Positions 15,594 through 22,961 of a stretch of 64,000 nt of DNA are shown here, piece by piece. Numbering within the stretch: the stretch's first letter is position 1; every line of letters starts with the position of its first letter. Location: the NCBI RefSeq assembly GCF_008761635.1, contig NZ_CP044344.1:496001-560000 (forward strand). Reading direction: 5' to 3'. The translations under genes and the position numbers were made by a program. The notes under the pieces are model-generated. The model worked only from the letters and a program-made list of their open reading frames with translations, was not told the origin of the DNA and ran no database searches. The DNA comes from Nocardioides cynanchi. GTDB taxonomy: Bacteria; Actinomycetota; Actinomycetes; Propionibacteriales; Nocardioidaceae.

Positions 15594-17111
15594 ATGACGG
15601 GGACAACTGCCGGGACGGCCACGCGCGAGATCGGGGTCACCGAGCTGGTGCTGCGGGACGCCCACCAGAGCCTGATGGCCACCCGGATGGCGCTGGAGGA
15701 CATGGTCGAGGCCTGCGCCGACATCGACGCCGCGGGCTACTGGTCGGTGGAGTGCTGGGGCGGGGCGACCTACGACGCCTGCATCCGCTTCCTCAACGAA
15801 GACCCCTGGGAGCGGCTGCGCACCTTTCGTGAGCTGATGCCGAACAGCAGGCTCCAGATGCTGCTGCGCGGGCAGAACCTGCTGGGCTACCGGCACTACG
15901 AGGACGGCGTCGTCAACCGCTTCGTGGAGAAGTCGGCCGAGAACGGCATGGACGTCTACCGGGTCTTCGACGCCCTGAACGACGTCCGCAACGTGCGCCA
16001 GGCCATCGCCGCCGTACGACGCGTGGACAAGCACGCGCAGGGCACCATCTGCTACACCGAGAGCCCGCTGCACACCGTCGAGGGCTACGTGCAGATGGCC
16101 CGCGACCTGATGGACCTCGGCTGCGACTCCCTGTGCATCAAGGACATGGCGGCGCTGCTCAAGCCGCAGCCCGCCTACGACATCGTCAAGGCGATCAAGG
16201 ACGACCTCGGGCCCGAGACCCGGATCCATCTGCACTGCCACTCCACGACCGGGGTGACCCTGGTCAGCCTGATGAAGGCGATCGAGGCGGGCGCGGACGT
16301 CGTGGACACGTCGATCTCCTCGCTCTCGCTGGGCCCGGGCCACAACCCCACCGAGTCGCTGGTGGAGATGCTGCGCGGCACGCCGTACAGCACCAACCTC
16401 GACGACGACCGGCTGCTCAGCATCAAGGACCACTTCGCGACGGTCCGGCCGAAGTACACCCAGTTCATGTCGGCCATCACCGGGGTGGAGACCGAGATCT
16501 TCAAGAGCCAGATCCCCGGCGGGATGATCTCGAACATGGAGAGCCAGCTGCGCCAGCAGGGTGCGGGTGACCGACTCCGCGAGGTGCTGCTGGAGGTGCC
16601 GCGGGTGCGTGCGGTCGCCGGCTACCCGCCGCTGGTGACGCCGTCCAGCCAGATCGTCGGCACCCAGGCCGTGTTCAACGTGCTGATGGGTCCCTACAAG
16701 GTGCTCACCGCGGAGTTCGCCGACCTGATGCTCGGCTACTACGGCGCCACCCTGGGCGAGCGCGACGCCACGATCGTCGAAGCCTCGCGGGTCCAGACCG
16801 GCAAGGAGGCGATCGACGTCCGACCCGCCGACCTGATCCCGCCCGAGTGGGACCGGCTGGTCTCCGAGGCCACCGCCCTCGAGGGCTGCGACGGGACCGA
16901 CGAGGACGTGCTCACCTACGCGATGTTCCCCGGTGTCGCCCCGAAGTTCTTCACCGAACGCCCCGACGGGCCGAAGAACGTCGGCAAGGACCCCGCCGAG
17001 GTCGCCGCGGACAAGCTGGCCACGTCGTCGGGCGGCCCCGTCAAGGGCCCGATCCGCTACTCGGTGAACCTCGGTGGCCGCGCCCATGCAGTGACCGTCG
17101 AAAGAGCGTGA
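15594..17111 (+). CDS. Transcarboxylase 5S subunit (pyruvate carboxyltransferase)
   Basis: 505 residues. Carboxylates pyruvate to oxaloacetate using carboxybiotin from the 1.3S subunit, in the cytoplasm. HMGL-like TIM barrel: LVLRDAHQS (Asp about 22), SLCIKDMAALL (the lysine at about 183, carbamylated in the family) and HLHCHST (metal ligands about 214 and 216). A conserved C-terminal domain includes IPGGMISNMESQ. It has no fused biotin domain, unlike pyruvate carboxylase, which fits the separate 1.3S gene at 18980. A 12-bp palindrome (TCGTGCATACGA, 15570-15581) lies 12 bases before the ATG and could be an operator. Confidence 0.94.
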   Translation: MTGTTAGTATREIGVTELVLRDAHQSLMATRMALEDMVEACADIDAAGYWSVECWGGATYDACIRFLNEDPWERLRTFRELMPNSRLQMLLRGQNLLGYRHYEDGVVNRFVEKSAENGMDVYRVFDALNDVRNVRQAIAAVRRVDKHAQGTICYTESPLHTVEGYVQMARDLMDLGCDSLCIKDMAALLKPQPAYDIVKAIKDDLGPETRIHLHCHSTTGVTLVSLMKAIEAGADVVDTSISSLSLGPGHNPTESLVEMLRGTPYSTNLDDDRLLSIKDHFATVRPKYTQFMSAITGVETEIFKSQIPGGMISNMESQLRQQGAGDRLREVLLEVPRVRAVAGYPPLVTPSSQIVGTQAVFNVLMGPYKVLTAEFADLMLGYYGATLGERDATIVEASRVQTGKEAIDVRPADLIPPEWDRLVSEATALEGCDGTDEDVLTYAMFPGVAPKFFTERPDGPKNVGKDPAEVAADKLATSSGGPVKGPIRYSVNLGGRAHAVTVERA

Positions 17112-17118
17112 GGACGTC

Positions 17119-18702
17119 GTGAGCAAGACCCCCGGCAAGGCCAAGGACAAGCACGGCCCCACGATGGAGGCGCGCACCGCCGAGATGCTCGAACGGCGCG
17201 CCGAGATCGAGAAGGGCGGTGGTGAGGCCCGGCTGGAGAAGCAGCACGCCCAGGGCAAGCTGACCGCCCGCGAGCGGATCACCGCGCTGCTCGACCCCGG
17301 CACCTTCGAGGAGACCGGGATGTTCGCCCGGCACCAGTCGACCTACTTCGGTCTCGACACCGCCGACTACCCCGCCGACGGCGTGGTCACCGGTGAGGGC
17401 GCGGTCCTCGGCCGCCCCGTCCACGTGGCGAGCCAGGACTTCACGGTCGCCGGCGGGAGCGCGGGGGAGATCCACTCGAACAAGGTGGCGGCGACGATGC
17501 GGGCCAGCCTCGGGACCGGTACGCCGTTCGTCTTCATCAACGACTCCGGGGGGGCCCGCGTCCAGGAGGGCATCGGCTCGCTCGCGGGCTACGGGCGGGT
17601 CTTCTACAACAACGTGCTGCTCTCCGGCGTCGTCCCCCAGATCTCGATCATCGCCGGACCCTGCGCGGGGGGCGCGGCGTACTCCCCGGCGCTGACCGAC
17701 TTCGTGATCCAGACCCGCCTGGCCCACATGTTCATCACCGGGCCCGGCGTGATCGCGCAGGTGACCGGCGAGCAGGTCACCTCCGACGAGCTCGGTGGTG
17801 CCGACGCCCACATGGCGATGTCCGGGGTCAACCACTTCGTGGCCGACGACGACGAGCAGGCGATCCTGATCGCCAAGAAGCTGCTCACCTTCCTGCCCCA
17901 GAACAACTCCGAGGACCCGCCGATCGTCGACCCCGACTACATCGTCGAGCCCGACCCCGAGCTGGCGGCGGTCATCCCGGCGTCCGACAAGAAGGGGTAC
18001 GACGTCCGCGAGGTCATCCTGCTCCTGGTCGACCACCAGGACTTCCTGGAGGTGCAGGCGGGGTACGCCGGCAACATCGTCGTGGGCTTCGGCCGGATCA
18101 CCGGCCGGACGGTCGGTGTCGTCGCCAACCAGCCGATGGTGCTCTCCGGGGTGCTCGACATCAACTCCTCCGACAAGGGGTCGTCGTTCGTGCGCTTCTG
18201 CAACGCGTTCAACATCCCGCTGCTGACGCTGGTCGACGTACCAGGCTTCCTGCCCGGCGTCGAGCAGGAGCACAACGGGATCATCCGGCACGGCGCGAAG
18301 CTGCTCTACGCCTACTCCGCAGCGACCGTCCCGAAGATCACCGTCGTGCTCCGCAAGGCCTACGGCGGCGCCTACGTCGCCATGTGCTCGAAGGACCTCG
18401 GCGCTGACAAGGTGCTCGCCTGGCCGACGGCCGAGATCGCGGTGATGGGCGCCGAGGGTGCGGCCGAGATCGTCTTCCGCCGTGAGATCGCGGCCGCGGA
18501 GGATCCAGAGCTGCGCCGCAAGGAGCTCGTCGAGGAGTACCGCTCGACGTTCTCCACGCCGTACGTCGCCGCGGCGCGCGGGCTGGTCGACGACATCATC
18601 GACCCGGCCCGCACCCGTGAGCACGTGTCCCGGGCGCTCGAGCTGCTGGTCACCAAGCGCACGATCCGGCCGGCCAAGAAGCACGGGCTGGGCCCGACAT
18701 GA
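17119..18702 (+). CDS. Transcarboxylase 12S subunit / acyl-CoA carboxylase beta chain
   Basis: 527 residues, normal for the family. Moves the carboxyl group between methylmalonyl-CoA (or propionyl-CoA) and biotin. Crotonase-like double domain: first oxyanion-hole region GGAYSPALTDF-type segment (CAGGAAYSPALTD), NDSGGARVQEG, and the second half VDVPGFLPGVEQE and AYGGAYVAMCSKDLG. GTG start 8 bases after the 5S stop. By itself it could be the beta chain of propionyl-CoA carboxylase; the neighbouring 5S and 1.3S genes argue for transcarboxylase. Confidence 0.93.
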   Translation: MSKTPGKAKDKHGPTMEARTAEMLERRAEIEKGGGEARLEKQHAQGKLTARERITALLDPGTFEETGMFARHQSTYFGLDTADYPADGVVTGEGAVLGRPVHVASQDFTVAGGSAGEIHSNKVAATMRASLGTGTPFVFINDSGGARVQEGIGSLAGYGRVFYNNVLLSGVVPQISIIAGPCAGGAAYSPALTDFVIQTRLAHMFITGPGVIAQVTGEQVTSDELGGADAHMAMSGVNHFVADDDEQAILIAKKLLTFLPQNNSEDPPIVDPDYIVEPDPELAAVIPASDKKGYDVREVILLLVDHQDFLEVQAGYAGNIVVGFGRITGRTVGVVANQPMVLSGVLDINSSDKGSSFVRFCNAFNIPLLTLVDVPGFLPGVEQEHNGIIRHGAKLLYAYSAATVPKITVVLRKAYGGAYVAMCSKDLGADKVLAWPTAEIAVMGAEGAAEIVFRREIAAAEDPELRRKELVEEYRSTFSTPYVAAARGLVDDIIDPARTREHVSRALELLVTKRTIRPAKKHGLGPT

Positions 18703-18974
18703 GCCCGGAACCACCGGTCGAGCAGACGGTCGCCGAGCTGCTCGAGACGGTCCGGGCGCTCACCGACCGGGTCGCCCACCTGGAGTCCGCGCTCTCGGAG
18801 CAGAAGGCGGCCGGGGTCCCCGAGGAGGTCGTGATCGCGATCTCGGCCGCTGTGGCGGCGTACCTCGGGCACCGGGCGAAGATCAAGCAGATGCACTACC
18901 GCACCGGCGCCTCCTGGGCGCAGCAGGGACGTGCGGTTGTCCAGGGACGCCACGACACACAGCCCTCGAGGTAG
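18699..18974 (+). CDS. Small transcarboxylase-associated protein
   Basis: 91 residues. A coiled-coil-like N-terminal helix (VAELLETVRALTDRVAHLESALSEQK) is followed by PEEVVIAISAAVAAYLGHRAKIKQ, a stretch found in small proteins or gamma-chain tails of biotin-dependent decarboxylase and carboxylase systems. It starts in the ATGA overlap with the 12S gene and ends 5 bases before the 1.3S gene, the same place as a small open frame in Propionibacterium transcarboxylase operons. Likely an assembly or linker subunit; no enzyme motif is seen. Confidence 0.8.
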   Translation: MSPEPPVEQTVAELLETVRALTDRVAHLESALSEQKAAGVPEEVVIAISAAVAAYLGHRAKIKQMHYRTGASWAQQGRAVVQGRHDTQPSR

Positions 18975-18979
18975 AGACG

Positions 18980-19333
18980 ATGCAGCTCAGAGTCACAGTC
19001 AACGGCGTCGAGTACGAGGTCGAGGTCGAGGTCGAGGAGGAGCCGAAGCCCACCCTCGGCGCGATCTTCATGACCGGCGGCAGCTTCACACCCACCCACG
19101 TCCAGACCGTCGGTCCGTCGACCAACGGGGTCCAGGCACCGCTGTCCGGCACCGTCGCCCGGGTGCTGGTCGAGGAGGGCCAGAGCATCGAGTCCGGTGA
19201 TGTCGTCGTCGTGCTCGAGGCGATGAAGATGGAGACCGAGATCACCGCCCCCCGCAGCGGCTGCGTGGCGGCCGTCCTGGTCACCGCCGGCACCGCCGTC
19301 ACCGGCGGACAGGTGCTCATCGAGCTGGACTGA
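18980..19333 (+). CDS. Transcarboxylase 1.3S biotin carrier protein
   Basis: 117 residues. Carries biotin between the 12S and 5S active sites. The biotinylation motif EAMKMETE is intact with Lys at about 83. The N-terminal part (VTVNGVEYEVEVEVEEE) is the binding strand seen in 1.3S subunits, then a flexible linker, then the hammerhead domain (QAPLSGTVARVLVEEGQSI to GQVLIEL). ATG chosen with GAGG 8 bases upstream; the longer frame from 18458 is a shadow of the 12S gene. Last gene of the 5S-12S-small-1.3S operon. Confidence 0.94.
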   Translation: MQLRVTVNGVEYEVEVEVEEEPKPTLGAIFMTGGSFTPTHVQTVGPSTNGVQAPLSGTVARVLVEEGQSIESGDVVVVLEAMKMETEITAPRSGCVAAVLVTAGTAVTGGQVLIELD

Positions 19334-19354
19334 CCCGGCGGCTAGGCTCCGGCC

Positions 19355-19431
19355 GGGGCGGTAGCTCAGTCGGTCAGAGCAGAGGACTCATAATCCTTGG
19401 GTCGTGGGTTCGAGCCCCACCCGCCCCACCA
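19355..19431 (+). tRNA. tRNA-Met (anticodon CAT), CCA encoded
   Basis: Acceptor GGGGCGG pairs with CCGCCCC; discriminator A at 19428 and an encoded CCA at 19429-19431. The anticodon loop CTCATAA gives CAT. The pattern fits elongator Met; a tRNA-Ile2 read by lysidine cannot be fully excluded. TAGGCT at 19343-19348 may be its -10 box. Its 3' 21 bases are part of a 24-bp direct repeat that recurs at 20755. Confidence 0.93.
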
Positions 19432-19434
19432 GCC
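19411..19434 (+). repeat. attL-like 24-bp direct repeat, at the tRNA-Met 3' end
   Basis: A 24-base sequence covering the T loop to just past CCA of tRNA-Met, repeated exactly at 20755-20778. The bases directly outside it (19410 and 19435) differ between the copies. The position in a tRNA 3' end is typical for tyrosine-integrase attachment sites. Confidence 0.8.
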
Positions 19435-19466
19435 GCGGGGCTCGTGATCGGCCGACCTTCCCGGAC

Positions 19467-20591
19467 CTATGTCAGGAACTGGAGAGGTTGCTCGAGCAGC
19501 CGGGAGAGCTCGGCGAACCAGCGGGCGGCCGTCGCGAGATCGACTTGGCCCGCGTCACAGGTCAGCGTCGCCGCCAGCACCTGCGCCGGGACCAGGACGT
19601 CGCCCTCGACGACGGCCCGGCGATGCACGTCGCCGAGCACCAGGACGGCGGGATGTGCCTCGGTCGCATCCAGAGCGCCCTCGGCGACGCCGTCGTCGGC
19701 CAGGTCGATCACCAGGACGGCCGCCGTCTCGGATCCGTCCGTGACTCCGCGCCCGTGGGCGAGGCGGCCGTCGAGGTCGGCGATGGTCGAGGTCACCGAC
19801 GATGCGGTCATCAGGTTGGCGACGTGCACGACGGGTGCGACGGTGCCGGACGGTGTCCGCCGCTGCAGGGCGACCTCGGCGATCGTCGAGGTCTCGGGGC
19901 GCAGCGGCACCCGTCGGCAGGTGACAGCCACGGCCTTGACGATCAGTCCGATCAGCGAGACCCCGTCGACGGCCTCGACCACGGACAGCAGCGGCTCGGC
20001 GCGGACCACCATGCGCAGCCGAGCCTGGGAGACGCCGGCAGGCGCGGCGGCCGCGGCGGGATGCTCGGGCCGCACCCCGGTCACCAGCGCATCCGCGAGG
20101 ACGTCCACCCAGCCCGCGAGCGAGGTGACGGCGGCGGCGTCCTCGACCGGTCGCGCGGAGTCGGGCGCGACCGAGTCGGACGCCGCGTGGCCTCCTCGCG
20201 GCGCCTCGTCCGCCGGCCAGGCGGTCGTGGTCAACGGGTCGGTGGCGGCGATGGCGCGCAGGTGCGCTCCGGCGGCCTGCGCCTGGGGCGCGACCGCCAG
20301 GCCCAGGCGCAGCATCAACTGCTCGACGTCCTCGATCACCTCACCCGGTTCAGCGAGCAGGGCCAGGGCGCTGCCCGCAGCCACGTGCTGACCCGGAGTG
20401 ACCAGGGACCTGACCAGGACCCCGGGCTGGTTGACCTCGATGTTCACGAAGGACGTGTCGGTCTCCACCGTCGCGATGCTCTGGTCGCCGGCGAAGTCGC
20501 CGGACTCGTCGACCAGCCAGGCGACCAGCCTCGCCGAGCCGGGGTCCGACACGTCGGGCATCCGCAACACGCGCGCCATGGCGTCCCCCAT
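19467..20591 (-). CDS. Degenerate 2-oxoacid dehydrogenase E2-like protein (lipoyl and acyltransferase sites lost)
   Basis: 374 residues from the ATG at 20591 (GGAG 4 bases upstream); ATG 20579 is the alternative. Residues about 5-85 form a lipoyl-like domain (VLRMPDVS, GDFAGDQSIATVETDTSFVNIEV, GQHVAAGSALALL), but the lipoylated lysine of the usual ETDK turn is Thr 46. A linker is followed by an acyltransferase-like domain. Its end (LTCDAGQVDLATAARWF) lines up with the E2 active site DHR..DG, where the catalytic His is Ala 347 and DG is DL. It should be inactive as E2, so a structural or binding role is more likely. It is the only gene between the two 24-bp tRNA-Met repeats. Confidence 0.75.
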   Translation of the reverse strand: MGDAMARVLRMPDVSDPGSARLVAWLVDESGDFAGDQSIATVETDTSFVNIEVNQPGVLVRSLVTPGQHVAAGSALALLAEPGEVIEDVEQLMLRLGLAVAPQAQAAGAHLRAIAATDPLTTTAWPADEAPRGGHAASDSVAPDSARPVEDAAAVTSLAGWVDVLADALVTGVRPEHPAAAAAPAGVSQARLRMVVRAEPLLSVVEAVDGVSLIGLIVKAVAVTCRRVPLRPETSTIAEVALQRRTPSGTVAPVVHVANLMTASSVTSTIADLDGRLAHGRGVTDGSETAAVLVIDLADDGVAEGALDATEAHPAVLVLGDVHRRAVVEGDVLVPAQVLAATLTCDAGQVDLATAARWFAELSRLLEQPLQFLT

Positions 20592-20754
20592 TGCTCTCCG
20601 GTATGGCGTCGGTCCGGCTGCCCCCCAAGGCCCCCGCTCGTGTCGCCGATCGCACCGTAGCCCAGCAGCGAGCACCCCGTCATGCACCAAAATGACCACG
20701 TGGCGGCGTTTCTTCCGGGCCGGTGATCGGCCGGAGATCCGCGACGCGTCGGCG
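20592..20754. other. Non-coding stretch upstream of the E2-like gene
   Basis: No convincing gene. It presumably holds the promoter of the E2-like gene. It contains GTGATCGGCCG at 20723-20733, an 11-base direct repeat of 19444-19454, so the segment shares a second short repeat just inside its ends. Confidence 0.5.
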
Positions 20755-20778
20755 CGAGCCCCACCCGCCCCACCAGCC
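20755..20778 (+). repeat. attR-like copy of the tRNA-Met 3' end
   Basis: Exact 24-base copy of 19411-19434 without the rest of a tRNA. After it comes a small CCCCG-GCGA-CGGGG hairpin and a 15-bp terminator-like stem, which may be the original downstream region of tRNA-Met displaced by an insertion. Confidence 0.8.
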
Positions 20779-20810
20779 CCGGCGACGGGGCGACACCGCT
20801 GCGGACACAG

Positions 20811-20848
20811 CGATGCCCGCCGGAGTCTCGGGTCTCCGGCGGGCATCG
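20811..20848 (+). terminator. Strong 15-bp hairpin, probable displaced tRNA-Met terminator
   Basis: A perfect 15-bp stem (20811-20825 with 20834-20848, CGATGCCCGCCGGAG and its complement) and an 8-base loop, with no clear T run. It can work in either direction. The gap 20849-21037 after it shows no gene I can support. Confidence 0.7.
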
Positions 20849-21037
20849 GTTGCGCCGCGCTTCCAGAGACCGCAAGCGATCCCTTACCACGACGCAGGGG
20901 GAACTGTATGCGACGGATCCCGCTGACGCCAGCCATTCTGCGTGTCGATTTCGACGTCTGGGTCACACCAACGCAACGGATCCCGTTCACAGCAGTCCGT
21001 TCCGCCTCCGGGCCCGCGTGATGGCACAGTGCTGGAC

Positions 21038-21427
21038 ATGTGGAGCGACCAGCGCCCGTCGCTGTGCCCGTGCGGCAGCGGCACGTCGTACGACGCCTGC
21101 TGCGGCCGCCTGCACCGCGGCGCGCCAGCCACGACCGCCGAGGAGCTGATGCGCTCCCGTTACGCGGCGTTCGCGGTCGGCGACGCCGACCATCTGTTCC
21201 GCACCTGGCATCCCCGGACCAGACCCCACGATGTGACCCTCCCCTCCGACCGCACCTGGACAGGTCTGGTCGTCCTGGCCACCGAGGCCGGCGGGCCCGA
21301 CGACGACTCCGGTGTCGTGGAGTTCGAGGCCCACTACGTCACGGCGGGGCGGCCCGGCGTCCAGCACGAGGTCAGCCGGTTCGAGCGTCGTCGCCGGCTG
21401 TGGGTCTACGTCGGAGGTGCGACCTAG
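21038..21427 (+). CDS. YchJ-like SEC-C motif protein
   Basis: 129 residues. The N-terminal SEC-C zinc motif CPCGSGTSYDACCG is followed by an NTF2-like domain (TAEELMRSRYAAFAVGDADHLFRTWHP to RRRLWVYVGG), the architecture of the YchJ/UPF0225 family. It binds zinc; the cellular role is unknown. ATG at 21038 puts the motif right at the N-terminus as in homologues; upstream codons look non-coding. Confidence 0.92.
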   Translation: MWSDQRPSLCPCGSGTSYDACCGRLHRGAPATTAEELMRSRYAAFAVGDADHLFRTWHPRTRPHDVTLPSDRTWTGLVVLATEAGGPDDDSGVVEFEAHYVTAGRPGVQHEVSRFERRRRLWVYVGGAT

Positions 21428-21510
21428 GGCACCCCCTCCGGGGGACCTTCGACTCCACCGCCCCGGCGTCCCGCGCTCCTAGCGTGAGGGCGAGTGGAGG
21501 GCTGCTTCCG

Positions 21511-22944
21511 ATGACCGAGTACATGCGCAACACCGACGCGTTCGCCCTGGGGATGGAGGATGACGCCCGACTGCGCTCGACCGTCGTCACCATCCTGACG
21601 CTGGACCGCTCCCCGGACTGGGACGTCCTGGTCGACCGGCTCGAGCGGGTGGCCCGGCTGATGCCGATGTTCCGCCAGCGCGTCGTCCCGTCGACGCCGC
21701 CGGCGCCTCCGCGCTGGGTCTACGACCCGGACTTCGACCTCCGCTTCCACCTCCGCCGCGTCGTCGCTCCCGAGCCGGGGACCTTCGAGACCGTGCTCGA
21801 GATGGCCCGCAACGCCGAGATGGGGGAGTTCGACCACTCCCGGCCGATGTGGACCGCGACCCTGGTCGAGGGCCTGGCCGACGGCGGTGCCGCGATCGTG
21901 GTGAAGATGCACCACTCGCTCGCCGACGGCATCGGCGGGATGCAGATCGCGTCGCTGGTCTTCGACTTCCAGGCGGAGCCCGCCGATCTCGGCCCGCTGC
22001 CGCCGGTGCCCAGCGCCACGGCCGCGCTGCCGCTCGACGGCGTACGCCGCTCCCTGGAGTACGACGTGGGGCTGACCCGCAAGCTGGTCCGCACCGCCAC
22101 GCTGGGGAGCACGAAGCTCGTCGTGGGCGGGGTCCGGCACCCGCGGGCCACCCTGGCCTCGGTGTGGTCCACGGCCACCTCGGTCTACCGCACCGTCCGA
22201 CCGATCAACCACACCGCGTCGCCGATCATGCAGGACCGCCGGCTGATCCGTGAGCTCGGCGTCCACGAGGTGCCGCTCAGCGCGCTGAAGCTGGCCGGCC
22301 GCAACGCGGGCGGCAGCCTGAACGACGCGTTCCTGGCCGCGGTGACCGGTGGGCTGCGGCGCTACCACGAGCGGCACGGCGCCGCGGTGGACGAGCTCAT
22401 GGTCACCATGCCGATCAGCATCCGGATGCCCGGCGACGCCGAGGGCGGGAACCGGATCACCCTGATGAGGATCGCGCTGCCCGTCGGGGTGAGCGACCCC
22501 CGCAAGCGGATCGCCGAGATCCACGAGCGCGCACTCTCGGCCCGCAACGAGCCGTCCCTCAAGCTCACCCAGGACATCGCGGCCGGCCTCAACCTGCTGC
22601 CGCGGTGGTACATCGGGGCGATCCTCCGTCACGTCGACTTCCTGGCCAGCAACGTGCCCGGTGCACCGGTGCCGGTCTGGGTCGGTGGCGCCGCCGTCAC
22701 CATGCAGTACGCGTTCGGCCCGACGATCGGAGCCGGCATCAACGTCACGCTGATCACCTACCAGGACACCTGCGCGCTCGGCATCAACGCCGACAGCGGC
22801 GCCGTCCCGGACCTGGCGGTCTTCCAGGAGTGCCTCGTCGAGGGCTTCGAGGAGGTCCTCGCCCTCGGTCTGGAGCCCGCTCCCGCACCTCCGGCGCCGC
22901 CGCGCAAGAAGCGGCCGGTCCGGACCCCCACGCCCATCGCCTGA
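21511..22944 (+). CDS. Wax ester synthase/diacylglycerol acyltransferase (WS/DGAT), copy 2
   Basis: 477 residues. The catalytic HHSLADG (His 134-135, Asp 139) is intact. SLNDAFLAAVTGGLRRY and the NVPGAPVPVW segment are typical of the second half. The Pro-rich basic tail (APPAPPRKKRPVRTPTP) is unusual. GGAGG lies about 10 bases before the ATG. It is 17 bases upstream of the bifunctional dehydrogenase, so alcohol formed there could be an acceptor substrate. It differs strongly from copy 1 at 10279, so it is not a recent duplicate. Confidence 0.94.
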   Translation: MTEYMRNTDAFALGMEDDARLRSTVVTILTLDRSPDWDVLVDRLERVARLMPMFRQRVVPSTPPAPPRWVYDPDFDLRFHLRRVVAPEPGTFETVLEMARNAEMGEFDHSRPMWTATLVEGLADGGAAIVVKMHHSLADGIGGMQIASLVFDFQAEPADLGPLPPVPSATAALPLDGVRRSLEYDVGLTRKLVRTATLGSTKLVVGGVRHPRATLASVWSTATSVYRTVRPINHTASPIMQDRRLIRELGVHEVPLSALKLAGRNAGGSLNDAFLAAVTGGLRRYHERHGAAVDELMVTMPISIRMPGDAEGGNRITLMRIALPVGVSDPRKRIAEIHERALSARNEPSLKLTQDIAAGLNLLPRWYIGAILRHVDFLASNVPGAPVPVWVGGAAVTMQYAFGPTIGAGINVTLITYQDTCALGINADSGAVPDLAVFQECLVEGFEEVLALGLEPAPAPPAPPRKKRPVRTPTPIA

Positions 22945-22961
22945 CCGACCGGAGCACCGCC

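Noticed and set aside
19355..19431. tRNA-Ile2 (CAT, lysidine)
   Set aside because: The body of the tRNA fits actinobacterial elongator Met better, although the anticodon alone cannot decide.
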